A DNA stretch of 64,000 bases from an uncultured Paracoccaceae bacterium (GCA_937872465.1 CALMSR010000040.1:1-64000); one strand, 5' to 3'. Positions 26,503 to 35,904 are shown, counted from the stretch's first letter. A program made the numbers and translations. Notes: generated by a model not told the origin, from the letters alone.

Positions 26503-27498
26503 TCAATGCCCCGGGCGGTCGGGTTCGGCGGGTTCCCCGCCCCGGTCGAAGGTGGCCGACCAGCGGTCGAGCAGGTCCGAGCCGCCGCGCTCGCGCCGCC
26601 GCTGCCTCAGTGCATTGCGCAGGCCGGCGCGGCCGCTGCGGCTCGGCAGCGGCTCGAAGCCGCCCGGTTCCCGCCCGGCGTCGAGCGCCGAGCGCACTGC
26701 CCGCTTGGCGACCACGTAATCGGGATCGCCCCAGGCCTCGAGCAGCGCCTCGAAGGCGGCATGGAGGCCTGCGTCGAAGGCGCGGTCCTCGCCCATGGCA
26801 CCGATCACCGGATTGCCGGGATGCAGCCCGGCGCAGGGGACGAGGCCGTGCGGGATCGGGACGTTCGCGGAATGGGTGCGGCCCGAGGCGAGCAGCTTCG
26901 GCAGCACATGGGTGTGCGGGCCGGCCGGGGAGACGCCGCCGGTCTCGGGGCCACCGATCTTCTGGAAGACCTCGATCCGCCCGAGGTTGGTCAGCGCCAC
27001 CCGGTGCGGATGCGCGGCGACGATCGCCCCGAGCGCCGGGTTGCCCGGTGCGAGGACCGGCCGGCCTGCGGCGCCGCGCAGCGTGGCGAGGAGCGCGGGG
27101 TCGGTGACGCGGATGCAGAAGTCGACCTGCGGCTGGCCGAGGCCCAAGTCGAAGAGGATGCCGGCGCGATCCCCGGGCCGCACCGCATCGTCGTCCGGAC
27201 CGAGCTCGGTGAGGACGCCGCGCCCGTCGCGCCGCGCCGCCTCGGCCGGAAGGCAGAGGGCGACCGCGACGGTCCAGCGCCGCGGGTCCGGGCTCACGGT
27301 CTCGTAGGCGAGCGGCTCGGCATCGGCGAGTCCCTGGAGACGGATAGCGCCCCGCGACGTCACCCGTTCGAGGCCGTCGGCGACGGCCGGCTCGCCGTCG
27401 TCCTGATGGAACTCGGCCACCGCGCCCCACGACCCCATCGACCATGAGGCACGCCAGTCGGCGAGGCGCGCGGCTGCCAGGGTCTCCAGGTCCGGCAT
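26503..27498 (-). CDS. Uncharacterised His/Cys-rich protein under a cobalamin riboswitch
   Basis: 331 residues, soluble, no signal peptide. I cannot assign a family or function. Visible features are an N-terminal segment with WSMGSWGAVAEF, a central GDRAGILFDLGLGQPQVDFCIRV, and a histidine-rich stretch at residues 193-227. That stretch holds HTH (195, 197), THS (209), PHG (217), PC (222) and LHP (226), which looks like a metal or corrinoid site. The C-terminal 50 residues are Arg-rich. The ATG at 27498 has AAAGGA upstream. It is the first gene behind riboswitch 2 and heads an operon with a small membrane protein and a BtuF-like protein. It is therefore probably needed when cobalamin is scarce: uptake, remodelling or salvage. 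Confidence 0.75.
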   Translation of the reverse strand: MPDLETLAAARLADWRASWSMGSWGAVAEFHQDDGEPAVADGLERVTSRGAIRLQGLADAEPLAYETVSPDPRRWTVAVALCLPAEAARRDGRGVLTELGPDDDAVRPGDRAGILFDLGLGQPQVDFCIRVTDPALLATLRGAAGRPVLAPGNPALGAIVAAHPHRVALTNLGRIEVFQKIGGPETGGVSPAGPHTHVLPKLLASGRTHSANVPIPHGLVPCAGLHPGNPVIGAMGEDRAFDAGLHAAFEALLEAWGDPDYVVAKRAVRSALDAGREPGGFEPLPSRSGRAGLRNALRQRRRERGGSDLLDRWSATFDRGGEPAEPDRPGH

Positions 27499-27669
27499 GG
27501 TTCCCGTCCTTTCAGTGGCGCCGCTGCGCCGCGCAAGGGCAGGGCTCGCCGAGCAATGGGCGGGTTTCCGAGCCCCTGGACGGGCCGGAGGGATGAGAAG
27601 CCGCGTCCGCGCGCGCCGCCGTCCGTCGCATGTCGCCTCCAGCCCGGGGCACCCCGCCCGGTCGATCGG

Positions 27670-27832
27670 GTTTCGGCGACGGCAGGTCTCCTGGCTCGCG
27701 GGTCGCCGCTTTCCCGATCCTTCCCGGCCCGGCGGGCCAGTGGATGCGTTCGGGATCGCTGGCCGCTTACAGTTGCGGGGGCAGCGCCGGTCTCGCACCG
27801 GCTTCCCTCTTCGTCCGCGGCGACTCGGGAGC
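27670..27832 (-). ncRNA. Cobalamin riboswitch 2 (upstream of the uncharacterised operon)
   Basis: Read on the minus strand: GACGAAGAGGGAAGCCGGTGCGAGACCGGCGCTG..., core CTGCCCCCGCAACTGTAAGCGG, CCACTGGCCC and B12 box AGCCAGGAGACCTGCCG (27696-27680). All conserved blocks are present. The remaining bases of the 27499-27891 interval hold only the leader to the downstream ATG at 27498, about 170 bases. Confidence 0.93.
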
Positions 27833-27891
27833 AGCCGCGGAAACCGTCGTGCCGTCGATCCTGGCCCCTGCCCGGCGGCAAGGCAAGACCT

Positions 27892-28953
27892 TCAGTCCCA
27901 GCTGAGCGCGCCGCCGGTCTGGTATTCGGTGACGCGGGTCTCGAAGAAGTTCTTCTCCTTCCGGAGGTCGATCGTCTCCGACATCCAGGGGAAGGGGTTC
28001 TCGGTCGGCGCGAAGAGCGGCTGGAGGCCGAGCTGGGCCGAGCGGCGGTTGGCGATGAAGCGCATGTAGTCGGCGCTCGACTCGGCCGTCAGGCCGAGCA
28101 GGCCGGTCGGCATGGTGTCGCGGGCGTAGGCGGCCTCGAGCTCGGCCGCCTCGCCGAGCATGCGGCGCACCTCGGCCTGGAAGGCCTCGGTCCAGAGCCG
28201 GGGGTTCTCGGCCTTGATCTGGTTGATGACGTCGATGCCGAAGTTCAGGTGCAGGCTCTCGTCTCGGAGAATATACTGATATTGCTCGGCAATTCCAACC
28301 ATGCGGTTGCGCCGGCCGAGCGAGAGGATCTGCGCGAAGCCGGTGTAGAACCACATCCCCTCGAAGACGACGTAGAAGGCGACGAGATCGCGCAGGAAGG
28401 CGCGGTCGGCGGCTTCGGTGCCGGTGCGGAAGGCGGGGTCCTCGAGCGCCCTGGTATGATCGAGCGCCCAGGCGGCCTTGTCGGTGATCGAGGGCACTTC
28501 GCGGTACATGTTGAAGAGCTCGCCCTCGCCGAGGCCGAGGCTCTCGACGATGTACTGGAAGGTGTGGCTGTGCACGGCCTCCTCGAAGGCCTGGCGCAGA
28601 AGGTATTGACGACACTCGGGATTCGTCAGGTTGCGATAGACTGCGAGCACGATGTTGTTGGCGACGAGACTTTCGGAGGCGGCGAAGAATCCGAGGTTGC
28701 GCTTGACCATGCGCCGCTCGTCGGGGCTGAGCGCGTCCGACTTCCAGAGCGCGATGTCGGCCTGCATCGAGACCTCGGTCGGCATCCAGTGGTTGTTGCA
28801 GGCGGAGAGGTACTTCTCCCAGGCCCAGCGGTACTTGAGCGGCAGGAGCTGGTTCACGTCGGCGCGGGCGTTGATCATCGCCTTGTCGGAGACGCTGACG
28901 CGTCCCCCGTCGCGGTCGATGGAGCCGAGGCCGGTGGCGTTGAGGTCGAGCAT
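27892..28953 (-). CDS. nrdB: Class I ribonucleotide reductase small subunit, class Ic-like (Phe at the radical position)
   Basis: 353 residues. Dimetal ligands are visible: Glu in [12 protein letters not shown]125 and H128 in [11 protein letters not shown], Glu in [10 protein letters not shown] and Glu/His in [10 protein letters not shown]. The E-x-x-H-x-x-x-(Y) motif has Phe132 where class Ia enzymes have the radical Tyr; Tyr134 is two residues on. The same Phe replacement defines class Ic (Chlamydia type), which uses a Mn(IV)/Fe(III) cofactor. The C-terminal peptide needed to dock on NrdA (GGALSWD) is present. The ATG at 28953 has AGGAG six bases upstream. It follows nrdA by 133 bases on the riboswitch 3 transcript, an oxygen-dependent, B12-independent alternative to class II NrdJ. 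Confidence 0.93.
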   Translation of the reverse strand: MLDLNATGLGSIDRDGGRVSVSDKAMINARADVNQLLPLKYRWAWEKYLSACNNHWMPTEVSMQADIALWKSDALSPDERRMVKRNLGFFAASESLVANNIVLAVYRNLTNPECRQYLLRQAFEEAVHSHTFQYIVESLGLGEGELFNMYREVPSITDKAAWALDHTRALEDPAFRTGTEAADRAFLRDLVAFYVVFEGMWFYTGFAQILSLGRRNRMVGIAEQYQYILRDESLHLNFGIDVINQIKAENPRLWTEAFQAEVRRMLGEAAELEAAYARDTMPTGLLGLTAESSADYMRFIANRRSAQLGLQPLFAPTENPFPWMSETIDLRKEKNFFETRVTEYQTGGALSWD

Positions 28954-29086
28954 GGGGGCTCCTGTCATGCGATCTTCGGCGGTTTGGCGGGGTCGCCGGG
29001 CATCACCTTGAAAAAGCGGCAGAAACACGGGCTGGAAGGCGGCCGGAATCCGGCTGGAATCCGGCTTGCCATTTCGGCTTGCCGCG

Positions 29087-31837
29087 TCACTGGCAGGCCT
29101 CGCAGCTCGGGTCGTCGAGCGCGCAGGCGCCGCCGACCTTCACCGCGTTGAGCGTCGCGTCGGCGCCGGAGAGCGTCGACTTCTCGACGCGGGTCGCGGC
29201 CTTGGCGCGCAGGTAGTAGGTGGTCTTCAGGCCGGACTTCCACGCCAGCCGGTAGAGCGCGTCGAGCTTCCGGCCCGAGGGCTCGGCCATGTAGAGGTTG
29301 AGGCTCTGCGCCTGGTCGATCCACTTCTGGCGCCGGGCGGCGGCCTGCACCAGCCAGTCGGGCGCGATCTCGAAGGCGGTGGCATAGAGCGCCTTGAGGT
29401 CGGCCGGCACGCGGGCGATCGGGCCGAGGGCGCCGTCGTGGTACTTGAGATCCGAGATCATCACCTCGTCCCAGAGCCCGCGCGCCTTGAGGTCGGCGAC
29501 GAGGCCCGCGTTCACCACGGTGAATTCGCCCGACATGTTCGACTTGACGTAGAGGTTCTGGAACGCCGGCTCGATCGACTGGCTGACGCCGACGATGTTG
29601 GAGATGGTGGCCGTGGGCGCGATGGCGAGGCAGTTGGAGTTGCGCATGCCGCGGCGCGCCCGCTCGCGGAGGGCGTCCCAGTCGAGGCGGGCGCTCCTGT
29701 CGAAGGGCGCGACCCCGCGGGCCTCGGCGAGCAGGTCGAGCGAATCGTGCGGCAGGATGCCGCGGCTCCAGAGCGAGCCCGGGAAGGTCGCATAGGCGCC
29801 TCGCTCTTCGGCGAGGTCGCAGGAGGCGGCGATGGCGTGGAAGGCGATCGCCTCCATGCTCTCGTCGGCGAAGGCGACGGCGGCCTCGCTGGCATAGGGG
29901 ATGCGCAGGATCTGGAGCGCGTCCTGGAAGCCCATGAGGCCGAGGCCGACCGGGCGGTGGCGGAGGTTCGAGCGTTCCGCCTGGGGGATGGTGTAGAGGT
30001 TCACGTCGATGACGTTGTCGAGCATGCGCATCGCCGTCGCCACCGTGCGGGCGAGCTTCGCCAGGTCGAGGCCGGCGGGCGTGACATGGGCGGCGAGGTT
30101 GACGGAGCCGAGGTTGCAGACCGCCACCTCGTCGGCGCTCGTGTTCAGGGTGATCTCGGTGCAGAGGTTCGAGGAATGCACCCTGCCGACATGGCCCTGC
30201 GGCGAGCGGATGTTGCAGGGGTCCTTGAAGGCGATCCAGGGATGGCCGGTCTCGAACAGCATGGAGAGCATCCGCCGCCAGAGGTCGACGGCGCGCGTGC
30301 GGCGATGCACCCTGATCTCGCCGGCCGCCGCCCTGGCCTCGGCAGCCTCGTAGGCGGTGCGGAACGCCTGCCCGGTCAGATCGTGCAGATCCGGCACCTC
30401 GTCGGGCGAGAACAGCGTCCAGGGGCCGTCCGCCTCCACCCGCTCCAGGAAGAGGTCCGGCACCCAGTTGGCGGTGTTCATGTCATGGGTGCGGCGCCGG
30501 TCGTCGCCGGTGTTCTTGCGCAGGTCGAGGAATTCCTCGATGTCGATGTGCCAGGTCTCGAGATAGGCGCAGACCGCGCCCTTGCGCTTGCCGCCCTGGT
30601 TGACCGCGATCGCCGTGTCGTTGGCGACCTTGAGGAAGGGCACGATGCCCTGGCTCTTGCCGTTGGTGCCGCGGATATGCGCCCCGAGCCCGCGCACCGG
30701 CGTCCAGTCGTTGCCGATGCCGCCCGAGTATTTCGCCAGAAGCGCGTTGTCGCGGATGCCGCCGAAGATCGCTTCGAGATCGTCGGGGATCGTGGTCAGG
30801 AAGCAGGAGGAGAGTTGCGGCCGCGGCGTGCCGGCATTGAAGAGCGTCGGCGTCGAGGCCATGAAGTCGAAGGACGAGAGCAGCTCGTAGAACTCGATCG
30901 CCCGCCCGTTCCGGTGCTCCTCGCGCAACGCGAGGCCCATGGCGACGCGCATGAAGAAGGCCTGCGGCAGCTCGAAGCGCGTGCCGTCCTCGTGCAGGAA
31001 GTAGCGGTCGCAGAGCGTCTGGAGCCCGAGATACTGGAAGGCCCTATCGCGCTCGGGCCGAAGCGCGGCCGCGAGGCGGGGGAGGTCGAAGCCGGCGAGC
31101 GCCGGGTCGAGGAGGCCGGCGCGGATGCCGTGGGCGACATAGGCCGGGAAATAGGCGGCGAGGTCGGTTTCGTCCGCGCGGCCCAGCACCGCCGCCATCG
31201 CCTCGCCGCGGATGCGATCGGCGAGCAGCCGCGCGGCGACGAAGGTATAGGCCGGATCGGTCTCGATCAGGCTGCGCGCCCCGAGGATCAGCGCCTCGTC
31301 GATCTCGGCCGCGGTGACGCCATCGTAGAGCGAGGCGAGCACTCGCTCCGCCGCCGCCGCTGGTGATATGTCGGCGAGCCCGTCGCAGGCCGCGTCGACC
31401 CGGGCGCGCAGGGCCGCGACGTCGAGCGGCACGCGCGCGCCGGCGGCGTCGTGCATCCAGCGCTGCGGCTCCGGCGCCGAGGCGGCGGCGCGCTCGGAGG
31501 CCCGCGCCTCGCGCCAGAGCACATAGGCGCGGGCGACCTTGTGGTGGCCGCCGCGCATCAGCGCGAGTTCCGCGAGGTCCTGGATGTCCTCGATGGCGAT
31601 CCGCGCGACCTGCCGGCGGTCGATGGCCGCGGAGATGCCGACGGTCATCGTCTCGACGAGGTCGTGCACCCGCTCCGAGCCGCGCGCCGCCTCGCCTTCG
31701 ACGGCGAGGAAGGCCTTGCCGAGCGCCACCGCGATCTTGGTGGCGTCGAAGGGCACGAGCCGCCCGTCGCGCTTGATGACCTGGAGGGCCGTCGCCTTGC
31801 GGCCGGTCGCATGGCCCGAGAGTTCTGTCGCCTGCAT
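29087..31837 (-). CDS. nrdA: Class I ribonucleotide reductase large (catalytic) subunit
   Basis: 916 residues. It reduces ribonucleoside diphosphates to deoxyribonucleotides with a thiyl radical. An N-terminal ATP-cone ([27 protein letters not shown]) is followed by a longer spacer with a second cone-like helix bundle before the barrel. Catalytic residues appear in [15 protein letters not shown] and [12 protein letters not shown] (the redox cysteine pair and the thiyl Cys next to Glu). The C-terminal shuttle pair is in CEACQ. The long N-terminus resembles the chlamydial type, matching the class Ic-like NrdB. Cobalamin riboswitch 3 lies about 90 bases upstream, so the enzyme is expected to be made when B12 is scarce. 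Confidence 0.95.
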   Translation of the reverse strand: MQATELSGHATGRKATALQVIKRDGRLVPFDATKIAVALGKAFLAVEGEAARGSERVHDLVETMTVGISAAIDRRQVARIAIEDIQDLAELALMRGGHHKVARAYVLWREARASERAAASAPEPQRWMHDAAGARVPLDVAALRARVDAACDGLADISPAAAAERVLASLYDGVTAAEIDEALILGARSLIETDPAYTFVAARLLADRIRGEAMAAVLGRADETDLAAYFPAYVAHGIRAGLLDPALAGFDLPRLAAALRPERDRAFQYLGLQTLCDRYFLHEDGTRFELPQAFFMRVAMGLALREEHRNGRAIEFYELLSSFDFMASTPTLFNAGTPRPQLSSCFLTTIPDDLEAIFGGIRDNALLAKYSGGIGNDWTPVRGLGAHIRGTNGKSQGIVPFLKVANDTAIAVNQGGKRKGAVCAYLETWHIDIEEFLDLRKNTGDDRRRTHDMNTANWVPDLFLERVEADGPWTLFSPDEVPDLHDLTGQAFRTAYEAAEARAAAGEIRVHRRTRAVDLWRRMLSMLFETGHPWIAFKDPCNIRSPQGHVGRVHSSNLCTEITLNTSADEVAVCNLGSVNLAAHVTPAGLDLAKLARTVATAMRMLDNVIDVNLYTIPQAERSNLRHRPVGLGLMGFQDALQILRIPYASEAAVAFADESMEAIAFHAIAASCDLAEERGAYATFPGSLWSRGILPHDSLDLLAEARGVAPFDRSARLDWDALRERARRGMRNSNCLAIAPTATISNIVGVSQSIEPAFQNLYVKSNMSGEFTVVNAGLVADLKARGLWDEVMISDLKYHDGALGPIARVPADLKALYATAFEIAPDWLVQAAARRQKWIDQAQSLNLYMAEPSGRKLDALYRLAWKSGLKTTYYLRAKAATRVEKSTLSGADATLNAVKVGGACALDDPSCEACQ

Positions 31838-31929
31838 CAGCTTCCCCGCTGCTTGGAGCGCGGCGCATGCGGGGGCTCCGGACGGCAGGCCGCCGGCGAC
31901 TCCCGCGGGGCACCCCGCCCGGGTTCACG

Positions 31930-32095
31930 TCCTGTCGCGGCAGGTCTCCTGGCTCGCGGCTCTCGCCGCCCCTCCCGCCTTCCCGGCCCGTCCGGCCAGT
32001 GGCATGATGGAAGGGACGCGCCGCTTACAGTTGCGGGGGCAGCGCCGGCATCGCACCGGCTTCCCTATTCTCCGACCCGCGCGCGCGAATCGGCA
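31930..32095 (-). ncRNA. Cobalamin riboswitch 3 (upstream of nrdAB)
   Basis: Minus-strand blocks: GGAGAATAGGGAAGCCGGTGCGATGCCGGCGCTG, core CTGCCCCCGCAACTGTAAGCGG, GCCACTGGCC and B12 box AGCCAGGAGACCTGCCG (31954-31938). Control of a B12-independent ribonucleotide reductase by this element is known in other bacteria and fits exactly. The rest of the 31838-32166 interval shows nothing more. Confidence 0.94.
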
Positions 32096-32166
32096 CCGTG
32101 ACCACTACATCTTGCTGTTTCGCCGGTTCGGCTGTCAACAAGTAGATTGCACGCCTGGGTTGAACC

Positions 32167-33249
32167 TCACGCCTCGATCTCGACCCTTCCCATCGGGTGC
32201 GAGCAGCAGGCGAGGATGTAGCCCGCTTCGATGTCCTCCTCCGAGATGCCGCCGTTGTGGACCATGTGGACCTCGCCCGAGAGCTTCCGCGTCTTGCAGG
32301 TGCCGCAGACCCCGAAGGTGCAGCCGGAGGGGATGTTGAGCCCGGCCATCCGCGACACCGCGAGCACCGTGTCGGCCTCGGTGCAGGGCACCCTCCGCCC
32401 GCTCGCGGCGAAGACGACCTCGGAGGCCGCCTCGGCGCTCGGCACCACGTCGTCGAGCGCGGGCGCGTCGGCGGGCGTCAGCACCGGGGCGGCGAAGGTC
32501 TCCTGGTGGTAGTGATCCATGTCGAAGCCGAAGCCGATCAGCATCTCGCGCACCGTCTGCATGAAGGGCTCGGGCCCGCAGCAATAGACCTCGCGCTCGA
32601 GGTAGTCGGGCGCCATCAGGCCGAGCATCAGCTGGTTGAAGTTGCCGCGATAGCCGGTCCAGGCGTCGTATGGGTCGTCCTGGGTGACCACGTAGTGCAG
32701 TTTGATCGTCGGGACCCGGCGCGCCATGGCTTCGAGTTGCCGCCGGAAGACGAGTTCGGACGGCCGCTTGGCGCATTGCACGAAACAGATGTTGGGCTCG
32801 CCGCCGAGGTCGTAGCGGTAGGTCGTCATCGACATCATCGGCGTGACGCCGGAGCCGGCCGAGATCAAGAGCAACTTGCGGTCGGCCGGTACGTCGGGGA
32901 CGAAGATGCCACCCGGGCCGATCGCCTTGATCCGTTTGCCCGGCGCCAGGTTGTCGAGCATCCAGCGCGTGCCGACGCTGCTGGCCGACGCCTTCGCGGT
33001 CAGGGTGACCGAAAGCGGCCGCGACGGGCTCGACGAGAGCGTGTAGGTGCGGTGCACGGGGCCGCCCGGGACCGGCAGCTCCAGCGTCAGGAACTGGCCG
33101 GGACGGTAGTCGAACCACGCCCCCGAGGGCGCGCGGAACGAGAAGGAGACGGTGCCCGGCCCGTCGGGCACCACCGAGACGCATTCGATCGGCTCGCAGT
33201 CCTTCCATGGCAGCGCCCAGCCGAGCCGGGGAACGAGATCGGTCGCCAT
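32167..33249 (-). CDS. gbcB: Glycine betaine demethylase, reductase component (GbcB-like)
   Basis: 360 residues. The FAD-binding ferredoxin-reductase domain has RPGQFLTLELPV and HRTYTLSSSPS. The NAD domain has LISAGSGVTPMMSM and CCGPEPFMQTV. The C-terminal plant-type 2Fe-2S ferredoxin has CTFGVCGTCK with a preceding Ser-Gly and a final Cys in LACCSHP. It passes electrons from NADH to the Rieske oxygenase encoded three bases upstream. The arrangement and similarity match GbcB of pseudomonads. Alternatives are reductases of carnitine or stachydrine demethylases. It is the last gene behind riboswitch 4. Confidence 0.85.
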   Translation of the reverse strand: MATDLVPRLGWALPWKDCEPIECVSVVPDGPGTVSFSFRAPSGAWFDYRPGQFLTLELPVPGGPVHRTYTLSSSPSRPLSVTLTAKASASSVGTRWMLDNLAPGKRIKAIGPGGIFVPDVPADRKLLLISAGSGVTPMMSMTTYRYDLGGEPNICFVQCAKRPSELVFRRQLEAMARRVPTIKLHYVVTQDDPYDAWTGYRGNFNQLMLGLMAPDYLEREVYCCGPEPFMQTVREMLIGFGFDMDHYHQETFAAPVLTPADAPALDDVVPSAEAASEVVFAASGRRVPCTEADTVLAVSRMAGLNIPSGCTFGVCGTCKTRKLSGEVHMVHNGGISEEDIEAGYILACCSHPMGRVEIEA

Positions 33250-33252
33250 CCG

Positions 33253-34494
33253 CTACGCCGCCGCCAGCGCCGCCCCGCCGCCGAGGCGGTCGCCGAGCCT
33301 GCGGCAATACCAGTCGACGAACTGGATCACGCCGTCCTCCTGGATGCGCGAGCAGGGTCCCGGCACGAAGGCCGGCGCGGTCACGCCGCGCTGGTTCTCC
33401 TCGACCACCGCCCGGTCCTCGCCGTTGGTGGCGATCCGGACCCGGGTCAGGTTCTTCAGGTCGTAGTCGGTGCCCTCGACCGCGTCCTTGCGGACAAGCC
33501 ATTTGGTCGTGACCTCGGTCTCGGTGGCGCTGATCGGCAGCATGCGGAAGACCGTCGCGTGGTCGCCGAGGAAGTGGTTCCAGCTGTTGGGGTAGTGGAA
33601 GAAGGGCAGCGAGCCCGCATCCGCGAAGGGCGCCGTCGACAGCCGCCTGGTCGGCACCGCCGCCCTGCCGTCCATGGTGAAGCTCTCGCCGGGGCCGAGC
33701 AGCGGGACGCGCACGAAGCGCCACTGGTGGCTCGGGTGCAGGTGGAAGCGCGGCGGCATCCCCGCGGCCTCGCATTTGGCCCAATGGGCGGCGATGACCG
33801 GCTCGACGTTGCCCTGCTCGTCCATCGAGGTGTAGCCGGAACGGTCGGGGAAGGTCCGGCAGGGCGAGGGATGCGCGCCCGCGCAATGGCAGCACTCGCG
33901 GTTGTTCTCCATCACCAGCTTCCAGTTGCCCTTCTCGACGATCGTCGATTCGAAGGCGATCCTGGCATCGTCCAGCCGGTGCGGCGCCAGGTCGCGGCCG
34001 GCCGTCTCGCGCAGCGCGTCGAAGGAGGCGGGCTCGTCGGCGAGGCAGACGAAGACCATGCCCCCCGCAGCCTCGCAGGCGACGGGCTTCAGCCCGTGCT
34101 CGGCCGGCCGGAAACCCGCCCCCATGTCGCGGGCGTAGAGCAGCCGCCCGTCGAGCTCGTAGGTCCACTGGTGGTGGGGGCAGGCGAGCTTCGGGGCCGG
34201 GCCCCTGAGCGCCGTGCGGACCCGGCTGCCGCGGTGCCGGCAGGCGTTGTGGAACGCGCGGATCGCCCCGTCCGCGCCGCGGACGATGACGATCGGATAG
34301 GCGCCTATCTGCATCGTCACGAAATTCCCGGCCTTCGGGATCTCGCAGGCCGGGATCGCGAACAGCCAGTCGCGATACCAGACCTCGGCGAGGTCGACCC
34401 CGAGCATCGCGGGATCGGTGTAGATGGGGCGCGGCAGCGCGTGGTCCGGAACGCGGCTCGCGAGCAGGTTCAGCGCCGTCGTATCGGCGATCAT
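33253..34494 (-). CDS. gbcA: Glycine betaine demethylase, Rieske oxygenase component (GbcA-like)
   Basis: 413 residues. The Rieske 2Fe-2S site is CRHRGSR...CPHHQWTYELDGRL, and the mononuclear iron site lies in VMENNRECCHCAGAHPS. Long segments follow pseudomonad GbcA (NWKLVMENNREC, SWNHFLGDHA, TKWLVRKDAVEG.DYD, EENQRGV, PGPCSRIQEDGVIQFVDWY). The enzyme uses O2 and electrons from GbcB to turn glycine betaine into dimethylglycine and formaldehyde. The ATG at 34494 has GAGGAGAG upstream. It lies about 130 bases behind cobalamin riboswitch 4, so it should be expressed under low B12, when corrinoid-dependent betaine demethylation would fail (inference). Confidence 0.88.
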   Translation of the reverse strand: MIADTTALNLLASRVPDHALPRPIYTDPAMLGVDLAEVWYRDWLFAIPACEIPKAGNFVTMQIGAYPIVIVRGADGAIRAFHNACRHRGSRVRTALRGPAPKLACPHHQWTYELDGRLLYARDMGAGFRPAEHGLKPVACEAAGGMVFVCLADEPASFDALRETAGRDLAPHRLDDARIAFESTIVEKGNWKLVMENNRECCHCAGAHPSPCRTFPDRSGYTSMDEQGNVEPVIAAHWAKCEAAGMPPRFHLHPSHQWRFVRVPLLGPGESFTMDGRAAVPTRRLSTAPFADAGSLPFFHYPNSWNHFLGDHATVFRMLPISATETEVTTKWLVRKDAVEGTDYDLKNLTRVRIATNGEDRAVVEENQRGVTAPAFVPGPCSRIQEDGVIQFVDWYCRRLGDRLGGGAALAAA

Positions 34495-34619
34495 GGCATC
34501 TCTCCTCGGTGCCGCTCACCCGCGGCCCCCCGGGTTTCATCGTGCGGAAAGGATGCGACGGCCCGCCCGGACCCCGTGGCCCCGGCGGCATCCGCCCGCA
34601 CCGCCGCCCGCGGCTTGAC

Positions 34620-34795
34620 GTCACGCAGGGCTGGTTTCCGGGCTCCGGAGGGGCCTCGCGGCCGATGCGGCGCCTTCCCGGGGATTCCCCAGTGGCTTCT
34701 CGCCGCATTCATTCCTCCGCCACCGTTGCGGGGGCAGCGCCGGCTTCGGACCGGCTTCCCAATTCTCCGCCCCTCCCGGAGCGGCACCCTGACGA
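34620..34795 (-). ncRNA. Cobalamin riboswitch 4, divergent B12 box (upstream of gbcAB)
   Basis: Minus-strand blocks: GGAGAATTGGGAAGCCGGTCCGAAGCCGGCGCTG, core CTGCCCCCGCAAC, then GGTGGCGG in place of the usual TGTAAGCGG, GCCACTGGGGA (about 34694), GGGAAGGCG and a B12 box AGCCCGGAAACCAGCCC (34644-34628). The box differs from riboswitches 1-3 at three positions, which may alter affinity or cobalamin selectivity. The overall order and spacing are intact. Confidence 0.85.
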
Positions 34796-35118
34796 GCCGA
34801 TCCTATCCTGTGGGCCCGCGATCGAAAGCACGGATTCCGACACCCGCGCGAAGGTTTCGGACAAGCCGGATCGAAACGATTCGCCGATGTCCGCAGGCCG
34901 GCCGTCGATTGCCGAGCTCGCTCCCCCGTGCAATGTCGATCGAGGGCCGATTTCGTCGAGGACGCCGGCATGTCGTGCCGGGCCGGGGTGCCGCCGGCGG
35001 GGAGCGCGCCGCCCTCTCACGCCGCTTCGGCACCGGCCTGGCGAGCATCCGGAGGTTCGGGGCGCTGGCCGCGAGGGAGGTGGACCGGACCCGCAGCAGT
35101 CGCGGCGGCGCCTGGGCT
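34796..35118. other. Intergenic region between riboswitch 4 and the heme ABC ATPase gene
   Basis: These 323 bases must contain the gbcA promoter near 34800-34860 and the end of the heme operon. No gene, clear terminator hairpin with U-run, or repeat was found. The stop of hmuV at 35119 is followed by unremarkable GC-rich sequence. Confidence 0.45.
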
Positions 35119-35904
35119 CTAGGCGCGACTCAGGTCCGGAGCGATGCGCAGCATGCCGCCGGCCGATTGTTCGACGGCGATGGGGATGCGGTAGACTTCG
35201 CTCAGCCTTCCGGCCTCGAGGACCTCCCCGGGCGCGCCCTCCGCGATGGCGCGTCCCTCGGACATCAGCAGCACGCGGTCGGCGAAGGCCGCGGCGAGGT
35301 TGAGGTCGTGCAGGACCGCGAGCACGCCGGTGCCGGCGTCGGCCTCGGCGCGGGCGAGGCGCAGCACCGCGACCTGGTGGGCGACGTCGAGGCTGGCGGT
35401 CGGCTCGTCGAGCAGGAGGAAGCGCCCGCCCCCGGCGGCGCGGCCGGTCCAGAGCTGGGCGAGCACGCGGGCGAGATGCGCCCGGGCGCGCTCGCCGCCG
35501 GAGAGGCGGTCGGCCGGGCGGCCGGCGAGGGCCGCGATCCCGGTCGCCGCCATGGCGCGCGCGACGATCGCCCCCTCGTCGGCGGCCCCGCGCGGCGCCG
35601 TCGCCGCGCCGAGCGCGACCAGAGCGGTGACGGTGAAGGGGGCGGCGAGCGCCGGCGCCTGCTCCAGCGCCGCGCGTTCGCGGGCAAGGCCCGCGGCGGT
35701 CATGGCGGCGAGCGGCCTTCCGTCGAGCAGCGCCGCGCCGAGGTCGGGGCGCAGCTCGCCCGCGAGCACCGCGAAGAGGCTCGACTTGCCGGCGCCGTTC
35801 GGGCCGCAGAGCGCCACCAGTTCGCCCGGCCGCAGCGCGAGGCCGACGCCCGCGAGCGCCGGGCGGCCGCCGCGGGTGAGATGCGCGTCGCGCGCCTCAA
35901 GCAT
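35119..35904 (-). CDS. hmuV: Heme ABC importer, ATPase subunit
   Basis: 261 residues. Walker A is CGPNGAGKSS, the signature is LSGGERARAHLARVLAQL, Walker B is RFLLLDEPTASLD and the switch is LHDLNLA. It belongs to the FecE-like ATPases of heme and siderophore uptake; its place as last gene of a TonB receptor - HmuS - HmuT - HmuU cluster gives the heme assignment. Its start overlaps the permease gene by eight bases. Confidence 0.9.
   Translation of the reverse strand: MLEARDAHLTRGGRPALAGVGLALRPGELVALCGPNGAGKSSLFAVLAGELRPDLGAALLDGRPLAAMTAAGLARERAALEQAPALAAPFTVTALVALGAATAPRGAADEGAIVARAMAATGIAALAGRPADRLSGGERARAHLARVLAQLWTGRAAGGGRFLLLDEPTASLDVAHQVAVLRLARAEADAGTGVLAVLHDLNLAAAFADRVLLMSEGRAIAEGAPGEVLEAGRLSEVYRIPIAVEQSAGGMLRIAPDLSRA

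Noticed and set aside
32135..34708. An 857-codon minus-strand frame over gbcA and gbcB.
   Set aside because: It is out of frame with both genes and encodes Arg-rich sequence; the two real genes have complete domains and ribosome sites.
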